This document shows, piece by piece, positions 9,403-18,220 of a DNA stretch of 64,000 bases. Every line of letters begins with the position of its first letter. The stretch's first letter is position 1. The notes beneath the pieces were generated by a model that did no database searches, had not been told where the DNA came from, and saw only the letters and a program-made list of their open reading frames with translations. This DNA is from Hymenobacter metallicola (GTDB lineage Bacteria; Bacteroidota; Bacteroidia; Cytophagales; Hymenobacteraceae), in the NCBI RefSeq assembly GCF_004745645.1, contig NZ_SRMB01000001.1:2232001-2296000 (forward strand), in the 5' to 3' direction. The position numbers and the translations under genes were made by a program.

Positions 9403-9834
9403 CTACTTGGCGCGCCGCACCTGAATCAGCTGGGTTTTGAGCACGTCGCCGGGCTGTAGCTTCAGTAGGCCGACCAGCTCGGCGCGGGTGTAGGCTATGG
9501 TAGTAGCAGAGGGCTGGAAATCGGGCTGAGTCAGGTCGGCGGCCGGGTCGGTGGCCTCTTTGCGGGCCGGGTGCAGGTAGGCGCTGTCGGGCGTGACGCG
9601 GTAGAGGTGGTAAAAAAAATAGCGCATTTCGGCCGTGCCCTGGGGCTGAAACTGCACCACGTACACGTCGCCCACCTGCGGGCGGGCCACCTGGCTCTGC
9701 ACCGCCGTAGGGGCACTGGCAGCGGGTGCTGTAGCTGCGACCGGCTCGGCGGCCGGCGGCTTGGTTTCGGAGGAGTTGCAGGCTCCGCACAGGAGCAGAG
9801 CACTGAGAAAGACGAAAGGCAGCCGGTTTTGCAT
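9403..9834 (-). CDS. small lipoprotein of unknown function
   Basis: 143 residues with a lipoprotein signal ending at LLLCGAC (Cys19) and an Ala/Pro linker to about residue 50. The rest, starting VGDVYVVQFQPQG, is predicted beta-rich and has no motif that I recognise. Its stop codon touches that of the convergent cyclophilin gene, with the two stops forming the short palindrome AAGTAGCTACTT. The distance to the divergent terminator and pepO suggests it is transcribed alone. Confidence 0.7.
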   Translation of the reverse strand: MQNRLPFVFLSALLLCGACNSSETKPPAAEPVAATAPAASAPTAVQSQVARPQVGDVYVVQFQPQGTAEMRYFFYHLYRVTPDSAYLHPARKEATDPAADLTQPDFQPSATTIAYTRAELVGLLKLQPGDVLKTQLIQVRRAK

Positions 9835-9883
9835 GCCGCAAGATAACGCAAGCCCCGGGAAAGCCTCAACGCCCGACCAGAAC

Positions 9884-9924
9884 GCAAAAAAGGCGTTCCG
9901 TGTCGCACGGAACGCCTTTTTTGC
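9884..9924 (-). terminator. strong terminator downstream of the M13 peptidase gene
   Basis: GCAAAAAAGGCGTTCCGTG and its exact complement form a 19-bp stem with a TCG loop. On the minus strand the stem ends in a T6 run, placed 20 bp after the stop of the M13 peptidase. The mirror A/T tracts could also stop transcription coming from the left. Confidence 0.88.
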
Positions 9925-9944
9925 TAAGAAGCAATGCGGACAGC

Positions 9945-12053
9945 CTACCAGATTTTGGCGCGCTTGTTTTGCACGCGCACCATTTTGGCGTCTTCCTTAC
10001 AGCCAAAGGCCTCGTAGAACTGGGGCATGTTCTGCAGCGGCCCGATAGTCCGGAACTGGGCCGGGGAGTGCGGGTCGGTCAGGACCTGCTGGCGCAGGTA
10101 TTCGGGCCGGGCGTTGGCGTGCCATACCTGAGCCCACGACAGGAAGAAGCGCTGCTCGGGCGTGAAGCCGTCGAGCTTGGTTTTGGGCTTGCCGGCTAAC
10201 GCTTTCTGCAAAGCGGTGTAGGCAATGTTCAACCCGCCCAGGTCGGCCAGGTTTTCACCCATCGTCAGCTTGCCGTTCACGTGCACCGAGTCCAGGGGCG
10301 TGAAGGCATCAAACTGGCTGCCCACCATAGCGGCCCGCTGGTCAAACTTTTCGGCATCTTCCTTGGTCCACCAGTCGCGCAGGTTGCCTTCCGAGTCGTA
10401 CTGCCGGCCCTGGTCATCAAAGCCGTGGGTCATTTCGTGGCCGATAACGGCTCCGATTCCTCCGTAGTTGACGGCGTCATCGGCGTTGGGGTCGTAGAAG
10501 GGCGGCTGCAGAATACCGGCCGGGAACACAATTTCGTTCATCGGCGGGTTGTAGTAGGCATTTACCGTGGGCGGCGTCATGCCCCACTCACTCCGGTCAA
10601 TCGGCTTGCCCAGCTTGCTGTTCTCAAAGTTGGCCGACCACATGCGGGCTGCCAGCACGTTCTGCAGGTAGGAGTCGCGGGTAATATTCAGGGCCGAATA
10701 ATCCTTCCACTTATCGGGGTAGCCGATTTTAACGGTGAAGGCATTGAGCTTTTTCAGGGCCTCCGCCTTGGTAGGGGCGCTCATCCACTCGTTGTTCTGA
10801 ATGTGCTCGGCAAAAGCGGCCTTGAGGTTGTTTACCAGCTCCAGGGCCTTCTGTTTGGCTTCGGGCGTGAAGGCCTTGTCTACGTACACCTGGCCGAAGG
10901 CTTCGCCCAGGGCAGCATCCGTCGAGCGGAGCATGCGCTTCCAGCGCGGCTGCATTTTCTTGGCCCCGGTCAGGGCCTGGGTGTACTTAAAGCTTTCGTC
11001 CACGTACGCCTTGGGCAGGGCGTTGGCCACGGAGCTAACCAAGTGCCAGCGCAGGTAGGTTTTCCAGTCGCTAATGGGCTCGGCCTTCATCATGGCATTG
11101 GCTTCCTTCACGAAAGCGGGCTGGCCCACAATGATGGACTTGGCCGCCGACAAATTCTGCTGGGCCAGCAAGGTGGGAAAGCCGATGTTGGGGAACTGCT
11201 TCTGCAGCTCGGCCACCGTCATTTTGTTGTAGTTGGCGTAGGGGTCGCGCAGGTCGACGCGGGTTTTGCTGGCCTTGGCCAACCGGGTTTCCAGGCGCAT
11301 AATGGTCGCCGCATTCTTGGCCGCCGCGGCTGGGCTGTCGCCCATGAGCTTAAACGTGTTGGTCACGTAGGTCACGTAGGCGTCGCGGATGGCTTTGGAC
11401 CGAGGGTCGTCCTTGAGGTAATAGTCACGGTCGGGCAGGCGCAGGCCACCCTGGTAGAGCAGCACGGCGTACTGGGTGCTGTTTTTCTCATCCTGGCCCA
11501 CGCCCATGTTGAACACCGAGCCGGTGCCGATCAGCTGCTGGCGGCCCAGAGAAGCCTGCAGGCCCTTCAGATCCTTGATAGCGTCGATGCGGGCCAACTC
11601 GGGCTTCAGGGGCGCAATACCGGCCTTTTCAATAGCCATCGAGTCCATGGCCGAGGCGTAGAAGTCGCCTACTTTCTGGGCATTGGTGCCTTTGGCGGCG
11701 CTGCGGTTGGCAGCGGCTTCCTCCAGAATCTGGCGCTGCACAGCGCTGTTTTTGTCAATCAGCTCATTAAAGCTGCCCCAGCTGGACTCCGACTCCGGAA
11801 CCGGATTGTTTTTCAGCCAGTTGCCGGAAGCATACTGAAAGAAGTTGTCGCAGGGCGCTACCGACTTGTCGATGTTAGCCACGTTCAGCCCGACTCCTTT
11901 TACTTCGGATTCTTGGCTGGAGGTAGTAGCAGCCGTGGTCGTGCTGGCGGCGGGCGTGGTGGAGGCAGCCGGCGTATTGCTGGCGGCGCAGCCGGCCAGA
12001 GCCAGACCAGCGGCCGCCGTAGCAGCCAGGGTCAGGCGGTTTCGGTTTTTCAT
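9945..12053 (-). CDS. pepO: M13 family zinc metallopeptidase (neprilysin/PepO type), lipoprotein
   Basis: 702 residues from the ATG at 12,053. An upstream in-frame ATG exists, but this start puts a lipoprotein signal (LALAGC, Cys22) at the N-terminus. An Ala/Thr linker leads to DNFFQYASGNWLKNNPVPE, the usual M13 N-terminal motif. The catalytic zinc site is VIGHEMTHGFDDQG (His539, Glu540, His543), with the third ligand in GENLADLGGL (Glu600). NAYYNPPMNEIVFPAGIL is the substrate-binding strand, and the C-terminus ends KRAKIW, like the CxxW ending of the family without its Cys. It probably degrades small peptides in the periplasm or at the cell surface. Confidence 0.95.
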   Translation of the reverse strand: MKNRNRLTLAATAAAGLALAGCAASNTPAASTTPAASTTTAATTSSQESEVKGVGLNVANIDKSVAPCDNFFQYASGNWLKNNPVPESESSWGSFNELIDKNSAVQRQILEEAAANRSAAKGTNAQKVGDFYASAMDSMAIEKAGIAPLKPELARIDAIKDLKGLQASLGRQQLIGTGSVFNMGVGQDEKNSTQYAVLLYQGGLRLPDRDYYLKDDPRSKAIRDAYVTYVTNTFKLMGDSPAAAAKNAATIMRLETRLAKASKTRVDLRDPYANYNKMTVAELQKQFPNIGFPTLLAQQNLSAAKSIIVGQPAFVKEANAMMKAEPISDWKTYLRWHLVSSVANALPKAYVDESFKYTQALTGAKKMQPRWKRMLRSTDAALGEAFGQVYVDKAFTPEAKQKALELVNNLKAAFAEHIQNNEWMSAPTKAEALKKLNAFTVKIGYPDKWKDYSALNITRDSYLQNVLAARMWSANFENSKLGKPIDRSEWGMTPPTVNAYYNPPMNEIVFPAGILQPPFYDPNADDAVNYGGIGAVIGHEMTHGFDDQGRQYDSEGNLRDWWTKEDAEKFDQRAAMVGSQFDAFTPLDSVHVNGKLTMGENLADLGGLNIAYTALQKALAGKPKTKLDGFTPEQRFFLSWAQVWHANARPEYLRQQVLTDPHSPAQFRTIGPLQNMPQFYEAFGCKEDAKMVRVQNKRAKIW

Positions 12054-12307
12054 GCGGAAAGAAGGAAAAGAATTATGGGAAGGCGGAATTTTGGTTAGAA
12101 AGGTAAAAAAAAAGCTGCATCGGCAGCAGATAGCCGCCGCCAGGCTTCCTATCAGATTGCAGGCGGGCATTTTTTACCACGAGGCCGCCAACATTACTTT
12201 TCCACCGGAGTTGCATACCAGGTTAAAGCCAGGCCCAGGCATTCTGCGCGGAACCGTTGTCCTGCCTCGTACCGTTTGCGCTTTCCGAATTCGTACCTTG
12301 CCGTCCT

Positions 12308-13852
12308 ATGCCCCCGCTGTTTAATCGTCGTCCGGAACCTGGCCTGAACGCGCCGCTGCCGCCGGCCCCGCTGCCCCTGGCCGAGCTGCTGGTGCGCGTG
12401 CGCCAGGCGGTGGAAACCCGCTTTGCCGACTCGTACTGGGTGGTAGCCGAAATTGCCGACCTCACCTTGCCCCGGCACGACGGCGGCCACTGCTACCTGG
12501 TCCTCACCGACCAGCACGTCACTGGGCGGGGGGCGCAGCTCAAAGCCCAGGCCCGGGCCACAATCTGGAGCCAGCGTTTCCAGCAGCTGGCCCCGGCTTT
12601 CCTGGAGCAGACCGGCCAAGAGCTGCGGCCCGGCCTGAAGGTGATGCTGCGCGTGCAAATCAAATTTCACGAGCAGTACGGCCTGAGCCTCGACGTACTG
12701 ACAATTGACCCCAGCTACACGGTGGGCGACCTGGCCCGCCAGCGCCTGGAAACGGTGCGCAAGCTGGAAGCCAAGGGCTTGCTGGAACGCCAGAAAAGGC
12801 TCCCGCTGGCTTTAGGTCCGCAGCGTCTAGCCGTAGTTTCGTCGCCGACAGCGGCCGGTTTTCAGGATTTTGTGCAGCACCTGAGCGAGTCGCCGTTCGA
12901 CTTTACCGTGACGCTTTTCCCGGCCGTTATGCAAGGCACCGATTCGCCGGCCAGCATCCTGGCCGCCCTGGATGCTATTCGCCCCCGCCGCGCTTCGCTC
13001 GATGCCGTCATCATTATCCGGGGCGGCGGCGCCAAAACGGACCTGCTGGCCTTTGATGATTATGGACTAGCCGCGGCCGTCGGCGCCTTTCCCCTACCGA
13101 TCCTGACTGGCATCGGCCACGAACGGGACGAAGCCGTGCTGGACTTAGCCGCCCACCTGGCCCTGAAAACGCCCACGGCCGTAGCAGCTTTCCTGGCTGA
13201 GCGCCTGGCCCGGCTCGATGCTGTTTTTTCCGGCTACGGGGAGCGAATCCGGGAAGTAGCTACTCAGCAGCTGCAGGACGCGGCGGACTTACTTACCCAG
13301 GCGGGCACCTTTGTGCTGCGGGCCTCTCAGAACCAACTGGCCGACCACCGCACCGAGCTGTACCAGCGCATTCGGGTGGCCGCCCGCGTGCCACTTCAGC
13401 AGTTGCAGCAGCAGCATCGGCAGCTGGGCCGCCACCGCCAGGCTTTGTACCGGGCCAGCTGGCGCGCACTGTCCCAGCAGCAGCAGGGCCTGCGCACGTT
13501 TGGGCGGCAGCTGGCGCAACGCTTTCGCCGTCTGCACCGCCGCCGCCGGGAGCAGCTGCTCAAACGCCACTATCAGCTGCAGCTAGCCGCCGAGCGCCTA
13601 CTACACCGGGCCACGCTGCGGCTGACTCAACTCAGCACCCCACCCCTGCCCGACGCCGGTGCCCTGGCCCGCCACGGCTACGTGCAACTCATCACGGATC
13701 ATCAGCAGCCCGACGCCACCTTGCAGCCCGGGGATGAAGTTCGCCTTTTATTGCCTCAACTCACGTTGGCGGCCCAGATTACGGACCGCACGCCGCATCT
13801 GGCCCCGTCCCTTCTTTCTTCTGCTTCTGCCAGTTCCGCGTCCAACCAATGA
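12308..13852 (+). CDS. xseA: exodeoxyribonuclease VII large subunit
   Basis: 514 residues from the ATG at 12,308; an earlier in-frame ATG would add 17 residues not typical of the family. An OB-fold comes first (YWVVAEIADLTLPRHDGGHCYLVLTD, residues about 39-65). The catalytic region contains RLAVVSSPTAAGFQDF, IIIRGGGAKTDLLAFDD and GIGHERDEAVLDLAAH. A long Gln/Arg-rich coiled coil follows (about 300-460). With XseB it forms the enzyme that degrades single-stranded DNA to oligonucleotides in repair. It overlaps xseB by ATGA, so the subunits are probably translationally coupled. Confidence 0.95.
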   Translation: MPPLFNRRPEPGLNAPLPPAPLPLAELLVRVRQAVETRFADSYWVVAEIADLTLPRHDGGHCYLVLTDQHVTGRGAQLKAQARATIWSQRFQQLAPAFLEQTGQELRPGLKVMLRVQIKFHEQYGLSLDVLTIDPSYTVGDLARQRLETVRKLEAKGLLERQKRLPLALGPQRLAVVSSPTAAGFQDFVQHLSESPFDFTVTLFPAVMQGTDSPASILAALDAIRPRRASLDAVIIIRGGGAKTDLLAFDDYGLAAAVGAFPLPILTGIGHERDEAVLDLAAHLALKTPTAVAAFLAERLARLDAVFSGYGERIREVATQQLQDAADLLTQAGTFVLRASQNQLADHRTELYQRIRVAARVPLQQLQQQHRQLGRHRQALYRASWRALSQQQQGLRTFGRQLAQRFRRLHRRRREQLLKRHYQLQLAAERLLHRATLRLTQLSTPPLPDAGALARHGYVQLITDHQQPDATLQPGDEVRLLLPQLTLAAQITDRTPHLAPSLLSSASASSASNQ

Positions 13853-14154
13853 CCAACGATACTACCTACCGCCAAGCCATAGAAGAGCTCGAAACTATTT
13901 TACGGGCTCTGGAAACCGATACTGTCGACGTCGACGACCTGACGTCCCGCGTACAACGCTCCGCAGAATTGATTCGCTTGTGCAAACAAAAGCTGCGCAA
14001 TGCTGAGTCAGCCATTGAGCGAGTATTTGAAAACCTGGAAGCGGAAGATGAAGAAGACTCTGACCCCGAGGAGCCGGCTTCTCCTACCATTCCTGCCCCG
14101 GCTCCAGTTCGCCCGCGTCCTAACAACCATCAGCCCGGCCAGTTGCCCTTTTAA
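13849..14154 (+). CDS. xseB: exodeoxyribonuclease VII small subunit
   Basis: 101 residues. The N-terminal 65 residues carry the XseB pattern: YRQAIEELETILRALE, then VDVDDLTSRVQRSAELIRLCKQKLRNAESAIERVFE, two helices that bind the XseA coiled coil. The C-terminal 35 residues are acidic and then Pro-rich (EDEEDSDPEEPASP), longer than in most XseB proteins. The ATG overlaps the xseA stop by four bases. Confidence 0.93.
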   Translation: MTNDTTYRQAIEELETILRALETDTVDVDDLTSRVQRSAELIRLCKQKLRNAESAIERVFENLEAEDEEDSDPEEPASPTIPAPAPVRPRPNNHQPGQLPF

Positions 14155-14191
14155 GCCCTAATTCGCCCCGAGGTAAAAGAAGATTCGCTGC

Positions 14192-14221
14192 TTGCATCCA
14201 ATACGGTTTGCCCTATATTTG
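14192..14221 (+). promoter_or_regulatory. Bacteroidota-type promoter
   Basis: TTG at 14,192-14,194 and TATATTTG at 14,214-14,221 are spaced by 19 bp. This fits the Bacteroidota sigma factor consensus (TTTG, about 19-21 bp, TAnnTTTG). It lies 63 bp before the small gene at 14,285 and may drive the whole sensor operon that follows, since the next gaps are short. Confidence 0.75.
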
Positions 14222-14284
14222 AATGTTCAGCAGTAGCGTTTTTTGTTCAACAAATTCTTACTTACCTCCTAACAACACCATTGT

Positions 14285-14602
14285 ATGGCATTCACCGGCG
14301 ACGAAGGCGAAATCATTTATCAGAGTACGGCCGTACCAATGACCCGCGCCTACCGCGACGAAAAAGGCACCACTTTTAAAGGTCAGTTTTTTGGCAAAAA
14401 CAAGCTCAAGGAAGTTTTAGATGATGCCGGCTCAGAGTATGTCGGGATTCGCATCTACAATGCTTTGGATGAGTCGGGAAATACGTGCTTCGTAATAACG
14501 GCCGTGAAAGCCGATGAAAACGACTTGTACGAGAATAAGTTGTTGGCCAATGGCCCTTCCTGCCCCCCCTGCTGCGCCCCTGATAGTCCTTTAAACGAGT
14601 AA
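14285..14602 (+). CDS. small hypothetical protein, 105 residues
   Basis: Soluble, with no signal peptide. It begins MAFTGDEGEIIYQSTAVPMT, has a KGQFFGKNKLKEVLDD middle and a Cys-rich end (SCPPCCAPDS). I do not recognise a family. A good promoter is 63 bp upstream, and the gene is 9 bp from the first of three seven-helix membrane protein genes, so it is probably the first gene of that operon. The paired cysteines could bind metal or form disulphides; that is a guess. Confidence 0.65.
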   Translation: MAFTGDEGEIIYQSTAVPMTRAYRDEKGTTFKGQFFGKNKLKEVLDDAGSEYVGIRIYNALDESGNTCFVITAVKADENDLYENKLLANGPSCPPCCAPDSPLNE

Positions 14603-14611
14603 CCAAGAAGT

Positions 14612-15310
14612 ATGTCAGCGCCAGATACAGAAGGCCTAATAGCAATAAGCAAGCAATTAAACATAATTTCTCTGCTTACCTATTTAGTGCCGTTAGCGGT
14701 TGGTATTTGGCGTTGGCATTACTTAAGCCCAGCCTATAAAAAAATAGTATGGTTCGTGCTTATTGCGGGCAGCCTATTAAATACTTTGTCTGAAATATGC
14801 CGGATAGTTTGGCAAAACAATTTGGCATTCGTTTACCTAACCAACTGGACCGAGACATTTTTTCTAAGCTGGACATTTTACCTATCGTTTCGGTCACCCA
14901 TTATTCGACGGCGTTTCAGCTGGGCTATTGGTGCCTTTATTGCAATAGCCCTTGTTCAGGTGATTTTTCTGCGTGGTCTATACGCGTCCAATACTTATGC
15001 CCGAGTAGCCCAAAGTATCCTACTTAGTGGGGCCTCTCTGGTTTATTTCGAGCAGACGCTACAAGAACTACGCAATATTCGTCTCAATCATGACCCGATG
15101 TTTTTAGTGAGTACAGGAGTACTAATTTACTTTGCTGGCTCGCTGATGGTCTATGTTTTAGAGGATTCAATGTATGCGCAAAAGCAATATGACCAGGTTT
15201 GGATAATGTACAGCATCCAATTCATTCTGCTTATTGTATTCAACTTTCTACTAGCTCTCGCTTTATATCGAACTGGGCAAAACGCCAAGCGCGTAAACCT
15301 CTTAATCTGA
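14612..15310 (+). CDS. seven-helix membrane protein, paralog 1 of 3
   Basis: 232 residues with about seven hydrophobic segments. The first is LNIISLLTYLVPLAVGIWRW and the last IQFILLIVFNFLLALALY. The most conserved part is shared with the next two genes: YFEQTLQELRNIRL, then DPMFLVSTGVLIYFAGSLMV (residues about 147-185). The three genes are tandem duplicates and lie just before a histidine kinase that has no sensor domain of its own, which suggests that they sense a signal in the membrane for it. That role is inferred from position. The DNA here is clearly lower in GC than the flanking genes. I do not recognise the family. Confidence 0.7.
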   Translation: MSAPDTEGLIAISKQLNIISLLTYLVPLAVGIWRWHYLSPAYKKIVWFVLIAGSLLNTLSEICRIVWQNNLAFVYLTNWTETFFLSWTFYLSFRSPIIRRRFSWAIGAFIAIALVQVIFLRGLYASNTYARVAQSILLSGASLVYFEQTLQELRNIRLNHDPMFLVSTGVLIYFAGSLMVYVLEDSMYAQKQYDQVWIMYSIQFILLIVFNFLLALALYRTGQNAKRVNLLI

Positions 15311-15398
15311 CGAGGGGTAGCTTCAGTAAACAGACAGGCCCACCCTATTGCCTCAGTTTCTTACCGCTCTCCCAGGCGTTGTGTTTCTTTTTGTTGCC

Positions 15399-16091
15399 AT
15401 GGATACCGAGCAAATTGTGGCTTTTGCCCGCCAGTTCAACAACGTTGCTTTGCTTACGTATCTTATACCTTTGGTAGTAGGCATATGGCGGTGGAAATCC
15501 TTGCTGACGGTGTATCGTCCATTAGTTTGGTTTGCTATAGTACCGGGCTGTTTGCTAAATGGCTTACTAGCTGAGATAGGCAGACACATCTTACACAATA
15601 ATATCTTCTTTCTACAACTGGCAACCATTGGGGAAACCTTATTCCTAGGATGGGCCTATCACTATGCCTTTCATTCAAGTTTTGCTCGCAAAGTTTTAGC
15701 GGGAGGAGCACTAATTTTTTTAGCTACTTACTTTATCGAAGCATTCTACATAAATGATTTTGGCGTTGGGCAGGATATTTACACTCATGTTGTCCAGAGC
15801 CTTTTATTAGTTGGAGCCGCCGTAGCTTATTTCGAGCAGACCTTGCGCGAGCTACGCAATATTGACCTTGGAGAAGACCCTATGTTTATGGTTAGTGTTG
15901 GCTCTATCTTATATTATGCGGGTACATTAATGGTTTTTGTACTTGAAAGCCAGATGCAGTCACAGCCCGACCTTATCTGGACTATGTATATGATTCAGTT
16001 TATCCTACTCATCGTGTTTAATGTATTTCTAACTATTGCTATTTGGAATGGCAACCATCAGACGGAGTGTATCTCTTCCGTAAGCCAATAG
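15399..16091 (+). CDS. seven-helix membrane protein, paralog 2 of 3
   Basis: 230 residues from the ATG at 15,399. That start aligns with the N-terminus of paralog 1 (DTEQIVAFARQFNNVALLTY against DTEGLIAISKQLNIISLLTY), so the upstream in-frame ATG at 15,348 is not needed. It has the same seven-segment layout and the same conserved block YFEQTLRELRNIDL plus DPMFMVSVGSILYYAGTLMV. It is preceded by an 88-bp gap and followed by a 160-bp gap that contains a lone TATTTTTG (16,128-16,135) without a clear -33 element. The GC is low like that of paralog 1, so the pair may have arrived or been duplicated together. Confidence 0.7.
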   Translation: MDTEQIVAFARQFNNVALLTYLIPLVVGIWRWKSLLTVYRPLVWFAIVPGCLLNGLLAEIGRHILHNNIFFLQLATIGETLFLGWAYHYAFHSSFARKVLAGGALIFLATYFIEAFYINDFGVGQDIYTHVVQSLLLVGAAVAYFEQTLRELRNIDLGEDPMFMVSVGSILYYAGTLMVFVLESQMQSQPDLIWTMYMIQFILLIVFNVFLTIAIWNGNHQTECISSVSQ

Positions 16092-16251
16092 CTGGACCGT
16101 AGCCGGCAACGATACTCTCAAGCCCCTATTTTTGGGACCTGCTTTACCACTAGCACCAAATTTTCTTAGCTCAATCATATCAATCCTACTCGGGATTGTG
16201 TAATTTCCTCTCTTCACTCCCATCCCATTTCACACCCTTGCCGCGCTTTGC

Positions 16252-16941
16252 ATGCAGATTCCTTCGTGGCTTCTCACGTTTTGCGAATACTTGGAGCATA
16301 CAGCCAGCTTGATGGTACTGATTCCCCTGGGATTGGCCTTTTGGCGGTGGCCTCGCCTCCCGAACCCGATGCGGCTTATGACGGGCTACTTAGTGTTTAC
16401 GGAACTAGCCTTGCTGCTCTCCAGCCTTGTTGAACTATACCGGCCCCAGTGGAACTACGCGCTTTGGCATGTATTCACGCTAGTCCAGACGCTGTTCTTT
16501 TTCCGGATTTATTATCTCACCTTGTCGGCTCGCACGGTGCGTCGCTTAATTAAATTTATGGCCGGGGGCTTCACCGTCTTTGCGTTGCTCGACACCTTCT
16601 ACTTAGAGGGTCTTCAGCAGGTGAACTCCTATACCCATGTAGCCCAGAGTGCCCTGCTGATTGGATTAGCCTTGCTGTATTTTGAGCAGTTGCTCAACGA
16701 GCTACACATTACGCGTTTAGAACAAGACCCACTTTTTTTGGTAAGTTCCGCGGTTGTTTTGTATTTTTCGGGTACGGTACTGCTGTATGTATTCGTTAAC
16801 AAGCTTTCCGCCCCCGCTGATTACGCGAGCCATCAAGTGATTTATACTCTTAATGCTATGGTCAATTTGGTTCAGTATCTGCTGTTTGCCCTAGCGTTTT
16901 GGTATGCTGGTCGGGCCCAGTCTTCCCGGTCGCACTCATGA
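16252..16941 (+). CDS. seven-helix membrane protein, paralog 3 of 3
   Basis: 229 residues, about seven hydrophobic segments. It starts MQIPSWLLTFCEYLEHTASL and keeps the family block YFEQLLNELHITRL plus DPLFLVSSAVVLYFSGTVLL. It is more diverged than the first two and its GC is nearer to the local average. Its stop overlaps the histidine kinase start by ATGA, so this copy is the one most tightly coupled to the kinase. A role as the kinase's membrane sensor or partner is inferred from that coupling. Confidence 0.7.
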   Translation: MQIPSWLLTFCEYLEHTASLMVLIPLGLAFWRWPRLPNPMRLMTGYLVFTELALLLSSLVELYRPQWNYALWHVFTLVQTLFFFRIYYLTLSARTVRRLIKFMAGGFTVFALLDTFYLEGLQQVNSYTHVAQSALLIGLALLYFEQLLNELHITRLEQDPLFLVSSAVVLYFSGTVLLYVFVNKLSAPADYASHQVIYTLNAMVNLVQYLLFALAFWYAGRAQSSRSHS

Positions 16942-17753
16942 ATACGTGGCTGCTCCCGGTTATGCTGGCTACGCCGGTGCTGCTGCTGCTAGCCCTGGGC
17001 ATTGTGGGCTTTGTACTACGCTATCAGCGCCGTCTACTGCGCCAGCAGGAGCAGCTCCGGCAAGTCCGCGACGCCTCCCAGCAACAGGCTTTGGAAGCAG
17101 CCTTGCTGGCGCAGGAAGATGAGCGCCGCCGGATTGCGGCTGATCTGCACGATGGGGTGGGCACCACTTTAGCCATTGCCAAACTGCACCTGAGTACCCT
17201 GGGGCAACCAAACTTGACCGAAGAAGCAACTGCCCTGCTCGACCAAGCTATTGGCGAAGTGCGCCGCATCTCCCGCAACCTGTTGCCGGCCGCTCTGCAG
17301 AAGTTCGGCTTACCCTTCGCCCTGGATGCCCTGGCGCGCACCGTCCCGGCCGATGGCCCTACCCACGTTATCATTGAACAACGCGGCCAACCCCGCCGCC
17401 TCGACCCCAAACGGGAGCTTATCGTATTCCGAGTAGTGCAGGAGCTGCTGGGCAACGGCCTGCGCCACGCCCACGCCGACACGATAGAGGTAAGTGTGGA
17501 TTTTGGGCCGGATTACCTCTCCTTGCAATACCGCGACAACGGGGTTGGCTTTGACCCCGCGGCCGGCGACCTGCCGCCCGCGCCCGGCGTCCGCTCAGGG
17601 CTTGGCCTTACCAATTTGCGCAGCCGCGTAGCGGTACTGCACGGCACCCTGCGCCATGAGTCGGCCCCGGGGGCAGGCAGCAAAGTTTGGATTTCCTTCC
17701 CTATTCCGTATCTTCCGGCCGATCAGAAACCCGCCCTAACTACCTCTATATGA
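16938..17753 (+). CDS. sensor histidine kinase, HisKA_3 type, with one membrane helix
   Basis: 271 residues from the ATG at 16,938, overlapping the previous stop. One N-terminal helix (residues about 4-27) is followed by a short Arg/Gln-rich linker. The dimerisation and phosphoacceptor motif is ERRRIAADLHDGVGTTLA (His71). The HATPase_c domain shows VVQELLGNGLRHA (N box), YRDNGVGFDP (G1) and GLGLTNLRSRV (G2). It is a NarL-class kinase with no PAS, GAF or periplasmic domain, so the sensing part must lie elsewhere; the three upstream membrane paralogs are the obvious candidates. The receiver gene overlaps its end by ATGA. Confidence 0.9.
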   Translation: MNTWLLPVMLATPVLLLLALGIVGFVLRYQRRLLRQQEQLRQVRDASQQQALEAALLAQEDERRRIAADLHDGVGTTLAIAKLHLSTLGQPNLTEEATALLDQAIGEVRRISRNLLPAALQKFGLPFALDALARTVPADGPTHVIIEQRGQPRRLDPKRELIVFRVVQELLGNGLRHAHADTIEVSVDFGPDYLSLQYRDNGVGFDPAAGDLPPAPGVRSGLGLTNLRSRVAVLHGTLRHESAPGAGSKVWISFPIPYLPADQKPALTTSI

Positions 17754-18163
17754 GCACACCTAGTATCCGCTTAGCCGTCGTCGACGACCATATTCTATTT
17801 CGTAAAGGGCTGCGGGCCCTGATTAGTGGCTTCCCGGATATGGAAGTGCTTTTCGAAGCCGGTGACGGTCAGGAGCTTCTAGAGCACCTCGACCAGGGGA
17901 TCATACCCGATGTTGTGTTGATGGATTTGCAGATGCCCACCCTTGACGGTCTGCAGACGGTGCGCCTGATGCGCGCTCAGTATCCCCGGGTACGGGTAGT
18001 CATCATTTCCATGCATGATGAGCCCGAATTGATTGACAGCCTGCATACAGAAGGCGCCCACGGCTATTTGCTCAAGAACGCGAATCCGGAAGAAGTACGG
18101 GGCGCTATTCTATCGGCAGCAGGCCAGGGCAGCTCGACTCGCTCGAGCATGGCAGTGCTGTAA
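17750..18163 (+). CDS. response regulator with receiver domain only (HTH output domain missing)
   Basis: 137 residues. It is a complete receiver domain of NarL/FixJ type: AVVDDHILFRKGLRAL (Asp12, Asp13), VVLMDLQMPTLDGLQ (phosphoacceptor Asp59), VIISMHDE and GYLLKNANPEE (Lys switch). In this class a LuxR-type HTH of about 65 residues normally follows, but here the frame stops after a short Ser-rich tail (SSTRSSMAVL) and a terminator begins 27 bp later. It is therefore either a true single-domain regulator or a gene that lost its output domain by deletion. ATGA overlap with the kinase gene shows that they are a pair. Confidence 0.85.
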   Translation: MSTPSIRLAVVDDHILFRKGLRALISGFPDMEVLFEAGDGQELLEHLDQGIIPDVVLMDLQMPTLDGLQTVRLMRAQYPRVRVVIISMHDEPELIDSLHTEGAHGYLLKNANPEEVRGAILSAAGQGSSTRSSMAVL

Positions 18164-18190
18164 CAGTTCCCTTATTTTGTCTTGGTTTAA

Positions 18191-18220
18191 AAAACGCCGC
18201 GGAAAGCTCCGCGGCGTTTT
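18191..18220 (+). terminator. rho-independent terminator of the sensor operon
   Basis: AAAACGCCGCGGA and TCCGCGGCGTTTT form a 13-bp perfect stem with an AAGC loop. A T-rich run follows. It closes the operon 27 bp after the response regulator stop. Confidence 0.88.

Noticed and set aside
10281-12098. 605-codon open frame on the + strand over the M13 peptidase gene
   Set aside because: It is antisense to a gene with clear catalytic motifs. The high GC third positions leave the opposite frame open; its translation is rich in Gly, His, Val and Arg with no motif.
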